The translations under genes and the position numbers were made by a program. Below the pieces are notes generated by a model that ran no database searches, had not been told where the DNA came from, and was given only the letters and a program-made list of their open reading frames with translations. From NCBI RefSeq assembly GCF_000829395.1, contig NZ_AP014680.1:2108001-2172000 (forward strand): 64,000 bases of DNA, written 5' to 3'. Shown here one piece after another: positions 61,213 through 64,000 of this stretch. The DNA comes from Paucilactobacillus hokkaidonensis JCM 18461. GTDB taxonomy: Bacteria; Bacillota; Bacilli; Lactobacillales; Lactobacillaceae. Every line of letters begins with the position of its first letter. Position 1 is the first letter of the stretch.

Positions 61213-62954
61213 GCCAGCTCCTCCTTTAGTGGAATATAAGTCGTTATAATTGTGCCATTTGTATCTGATTTAAATTCAAGTGCACTTGCTGGCCCATATA
61301 TTCCAGTTAGTCGTTGATTCAAATTCTGTAGTGCCGTGCCACTACCATGTTCTGATGATACTTCTTCTTTTCCTAACCGATGCAACCGACTCGGCGCAAT
61401 ACCGTTGCCGTTATCAGCAACCTGAATTTTTAACCGCTGTTCCACTGCCACCACAGTAATCTGCACATGATTCCCTTTTTTTCGACCAGTAAATGCGTGC
61501 TTTAAGGCATTCTCTACTAACACCTGAATTGTAAATGGGGGCAATTTCACTTTTAAATTCGTTTGAATATCAAAATTAATTTCATATTTATCTGGAAAAC
61601 GCGTTTGTTCCAGTGTTAAGTAGGCATCAACATGCTCTTGTTCTTGGGATAACGTAATCTCTGTTTGTCGGACGCCCATTAAATTAGCTCTAAAATAGGT
61701 GCTTAGTTGTAATAACAGCGTTCTTGCTTGCTCGCTGTCACGTCTAATCATTGCTGAAATCGTGTTAATCGCATTGAAAAAGAAATGTGGATTAATTTGT
61801 GCCTGTAACGATTTAATTTCGGCATCTTTCACCAATTTAGATTGTATTTCTGCCGCACCTAAAGCGAGTTGACTAGAAAAGATAGAGCCTAACCCCGTCG
61901 CCAATTGTTCTTCAACTGGTGTTAGCATGTAGCTATCCGTGTAATACATCTTTAGTGTTCCTACCACTTGATTATCTACATCTAGCGGAATCACAATTGC
62001 TGCCGCTAACGGACAGTCTGGGTTTGAGCATCCAATCTCTTCACGACTATGAGCAATCTTTATATGATTGGAATCAATTGCAGCTTCAGACAGCCTCGTC
62101 ACCATTGCATTGTTAGGAACATGATGGTCACTTCCGGCACCCACATGTGCTAAAATTTGATTTGTGGAGGTCAAGCTGATCGCCGAAAAATTAGTATACC
62201 GTTTGATAATTTCGGCTACTTTAGTGGCGGATGTAACATTTAAGCCCGCACGAAAATATGGCAGTGTCCGATCAGCTAATTCCAAGACATCATGTGTTTG
62301 CATTGCACGCGCTTCTTGTTCTTGATTCAAAAATAGTTGAATAATTGACAAAAAAATAAATGTTCCAACTGCATTTAGTGTAACCATCGGAACCGCAATA
62401 AATTGAACTAATTTCCAACCGGTCGGACTAAAAAATAAAATAAAAACCATTTGAATGAGTTCCATTACCAAACCAACCACAATTCCTTGCATTGGTGTCA
62501 TAACTACCAGCCGATTTTTACGTGTTTTACTTTGAAAAAACAGGCCAGCTAAAATTCCAATTAATGCAGAGCTAGGAATATAAAACCAGGCCGTCATGCT
62601 CCCTTGAATAACCCGATGAATCCCGGCGACTACACCGACAACTCCACCCACAAATGGTCCGCCAACAATCCCGGCGACGGTAATTGCCAAAATTCTGGTA
62701 TTTGCGATTGAGTAATTTTGTGGAATTCCAGTTAAAATAACTGATGAAATTAAATTATTTTGCGGACTAATTTCAATTCCGGTTAAATTTGAGACAATCG
62801 CAAAAACAGCAAAAATTAAAATTAATTGAACCTTGGCGTTGAACGAATTCTGGTGAAAAAGTAATCTTCGAAACAAGCGAACATTAACAAGTAAGAAAGC
62901 CAAAATAATGACAATCCCCACTCGTTCCAACATCAATAACGATAAATTCAGCAT
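61209..62954 (-). CDS. lytS: LytS-type sensor histidine kinase
   Basis: 581 residues. 5TM-5TMR_LYT membrane sensor (residues 1-200), GAF-like domain (about 230-360, containing CSNPDCPLAAAIVIPLDVDNQ), then the HisKA region with the phospho-His in LQAQINPHFFFNAINTIS and the HATPase (VENALKHAF, DNGNGIA, GSGTALQNL). Sensor of the lrgAB system, responding to pyruvate or membrane state in studied relatives. Confidence 0.94.
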   Translation of the reverse strand: MLNLSLLMLERVGIVIILAFLLVNVRLFRRLLFHQNSFNAKVQLILIFAVFAIVSNLTGIEISPQNNLISSVILTGIPQNYSIANTRILAITVAGIVGGPFVGGVVGVVAGIHRVIQGSMTAWFYIPSSALIGILAGLFFQSKTRKNRLVVMTPMQGIVVGLVMELIQMVFILFFSPTGWKLVQFIAVPMVTLNAVGTFIFLSIIQLFLNQEQEARAMQTHDVLELADRTLPYFRAGLNVTSATKVAEIIKRYTNFSAISLTSTNQILAHVGAGSDHHVPNNAMVTRLSEAAIDSNHIKIAHSREEIGCSNPDCPLAAAIVIPLDVDNQVVGTLKMYYTDSYMLTPVEEQLATGLGSIFSSQLALGAAEIQSKLVKDAEIKSLQAQINPHFFFNAINTISAMIRRDSEQARTLLLQLSTYFRANLMGVRQTEITLSQEQEHVDAYLTLEQTRFPDKYEINFDIQTNLKVKLPPFTIQVLVENALKHAFTGRKKGNHVQITVVAVEQRLKIQVADNGNGIAPSRLHRLGKEEVSSEHGSGTALQNLNQRLTGIYGPASALEFKSDTNGTIITTYIPLKEELA

Positions 62955-62972
62955 AATTATTACTATCTCCTT

Positions 62973-63031
62973 AAAAAAGAAGTGCGAATAAACTGCCAGT
63001 TTTCTTAAAAACCAGTAAAGTTCACTCGCAC
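62973..63031 (-). terminator. Terminator after the 208-residue membrane protein gene
   Basis: GTGCGA / TCGCAC outer arms with an inner CTGCCAGTTTT stem, then TTCTTTTTT on the minus strand. Confidence 0.75.
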
Positions 63032-63077
63032 GTTAAAAATTAATATTCAATTCCAAAATCAAAAAGTCATGACTACA

Positions 63078-63704
63078 CTACTTGTGATAAACAAATCCTT
63101 CGGCTGGCACCCGAATCATAGTATATCGATTGGCTACATGACCACTACGCATTCCAATTCCGTTTAAAATAGTTTGCTTATACCTAATTGTCATGACCGC
63201 AACAAACGCCTTACCATTTTTAGTATCCTGTGCTTTAAGTTTTGCCAGATCCCACGGATAAACAGATGCAACCACATTCATCGGAACCGGTCCATCTACA
63301 ACTGTCCCGTTATGCCCACTAATCGTGTATTTGTTATGTTTCAACCAGTATGAGTATGACACAACCGGCTTATCACCGGAAGTTCCTCGATGTGCCTGAA
63401 CATAATAGAAATCATCCTTAATTGGAGTCAACACAAGCGGGTGATATTTAGTTGAAATCTCAACTTCATTTTTATTTGATAAATCAACCTGCCGAAAAAA
63501 TGTCAAATAAAACATTGAAACCAGCGCAATTAGTGCCACTGCTAATAGGCCAGTGTATTGCCATGTGTTCTTCCACGCAAAAGCTTTTTTTGTTCTGACA
63601 ATTAACATTAATTGTTTAACCCGAATAAAATGAATCACATATACAAAGTAAGCGACAACAATAATCCATAAGATAATTCCAACCCAATTCCAACCTGTCC
63701 ACAT
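63078..63704 (-). CDS. Hypothetical membrane-anchored protein (208 aa)
   Basis: Two membrane helices (about residues 8-28 and 52-70) followed by a soluble domain of about 130 residues, likely outside, with many Tyr and His residues and the pattern SYSYWLKHNKYTISGHNG. It resembles uncharacterised membrane proteins that I associate with lactobacilli, but I cannot name a function. Monocistronic. Confidence 0.75.
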   Translation of the reverse strand: MWTGWNWVGIILWIIVVAYFVYVIHFIRVKQLMLIVRTKKAFAWKNTWQYTGLLAVALIALVSMFYLTFFRQVDLSNKNEVEISTKYHPLVLTPIKDDFYYVQAHRGTSGDKPVVSYSYWLKHNKYTISGHNGTVVDGPVPMNVVASVYPWDLAKLKAQDTKNGKAFVAVMTIRYKQTILNGIGMRSGHVANRYTMIRVPAEGFVYHK

Positions 63705-63863
63705 ATGCGTTACTCCTATCCTAACTCACGTCTTTGATTAAGATTATGCCACAGATAAACAACAAAATCTCGCAAACATAACTTTTCTATCTATTTTACC
63801 GAAAAAACGCTACAATAAATATAGGTAATTAAGTGATTTTAAAAATTCTGAAGGAGTGAGTTC

Positions 63864-64000
63864 ATGAGTGATTTAAGTAAACTAGCAGAAGAAATTATTG
63901 CATTTGAAAAGCAAAAGCATATGGCTGATAACGATGTAGCCTTTGGTAGTCAGCTTTCTGTTGAACGGATCCATAATATTAAATCAATGACTAGCGCACC
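63864..64000 (+). CDS. Start of a small protein gene (cut by window end)
   Basis: ATG at 63864 with AAGGAGTGAG upstream. The first 45 residues start MSDLSKLAEEIIAFEK and include LSVERIHNIKSM, which looks like the recognition helix of a small helix-turn-helix protein. TACAAT at 63811-63816 may be its -10 box. The rest lies outside the window. Confidence 0.7.
   Translation, partial: MSDLSKLAEEIIAFEKQKHMADNDVAFGSQLSVERIHNIKSMTSA

Overview
The window looks like a chromosomal segment of a low-GC lactic acid bacterium of the family Lactobacillaceae. The basis is the T-box-controlled trp and his operons, GPH-type sugar symporters, an AspD/AspT aspartate decarboxylation locus, a DegV protein, LrgAB/LytSR, Bacillus-type Shine-Dalgarno sites and CcpA-type cre boxes. 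Genus and species cannot be read from the sequence alone.

Layout. 1-1.8 kb: a 5'-truncated SGNH esterase and a tyrosine phosphatase. 1.8-9.8 kb (minus): a six-gene operon that reads as a transaldolase-type sulfoquinovose (sulfoglycolysis) pathway: sulfoquinovosidase, sulfolactaldehyde dehydrogenase, GPH symporter (frameshifted here), transaldolase, DUF4867 protein and a fucose/arabinose-isomerase-like protein. 10-18.4 kb (minus): a Tag-like glycosylase paralogue, then trpEG and trpDCFBA, each behind its own copy of a duplicated, unusually long tryptophan T-box leader. 18.5-24.4 kb: a PEBP protein, a T-box-controlled amino-acid ABC transporter, a GNAT enzyme and a DegV protein. 24.5-33.5 kb (minus): a complete his operon (ZGDBHAFIEC) behind a histidine T-box, plus hisK. 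33.6-36.4 kb: a membrane protein, a YbjQ protein, tRNA-Thr, MazEF and a PgpA-like protein. 36.6-41.9 kb: a CcpA-controlled polyol/ketose locus (FGGY kinase, SDR, ROK regulator, GPH symporter). 42.1-49.5 kb (minus): an aspartate locus (dicarboxylate symporter, aspartyl-tRNA synthetase, aspartate racemase, AspT, AspD). 49.6-50.8 kb: a lysogeny-like module. 50.9-53.3 kb: a BCCT transporter and a sugar acetyltransferase. 53.9-59 kb: tandem fused substrate-binding/permease genes and an ammonium transporter. 59-64 kb: lrgAB, lytSR, a membrane protein and the start of a small gene.

The strongest structural signal is a family of at least 18 intergenic long-hairpin elements (about 117-182 nt). Their ends are conserved (GAGTGTGA-C at one end, G-GAACACGTTT at the other), but their stem sequences differ from copy to copy while staying self-complementary. 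They often start at or within a few bases of a stop codon, occur in pairs, and four of them sit inside the two trp T-box leaders.

The two observations most worth following are the sulfoquinovose operon in a lactic acid bacterium and this hairpin family. Secondary points are an aspartyl-tRNA synthetase embedded in an aspartate-consuming locus, a short ORF encoding MKxQKRWQ behind each trp T-box, and a tandem duplication that copied a transporter gene together with its flanking hairpins.
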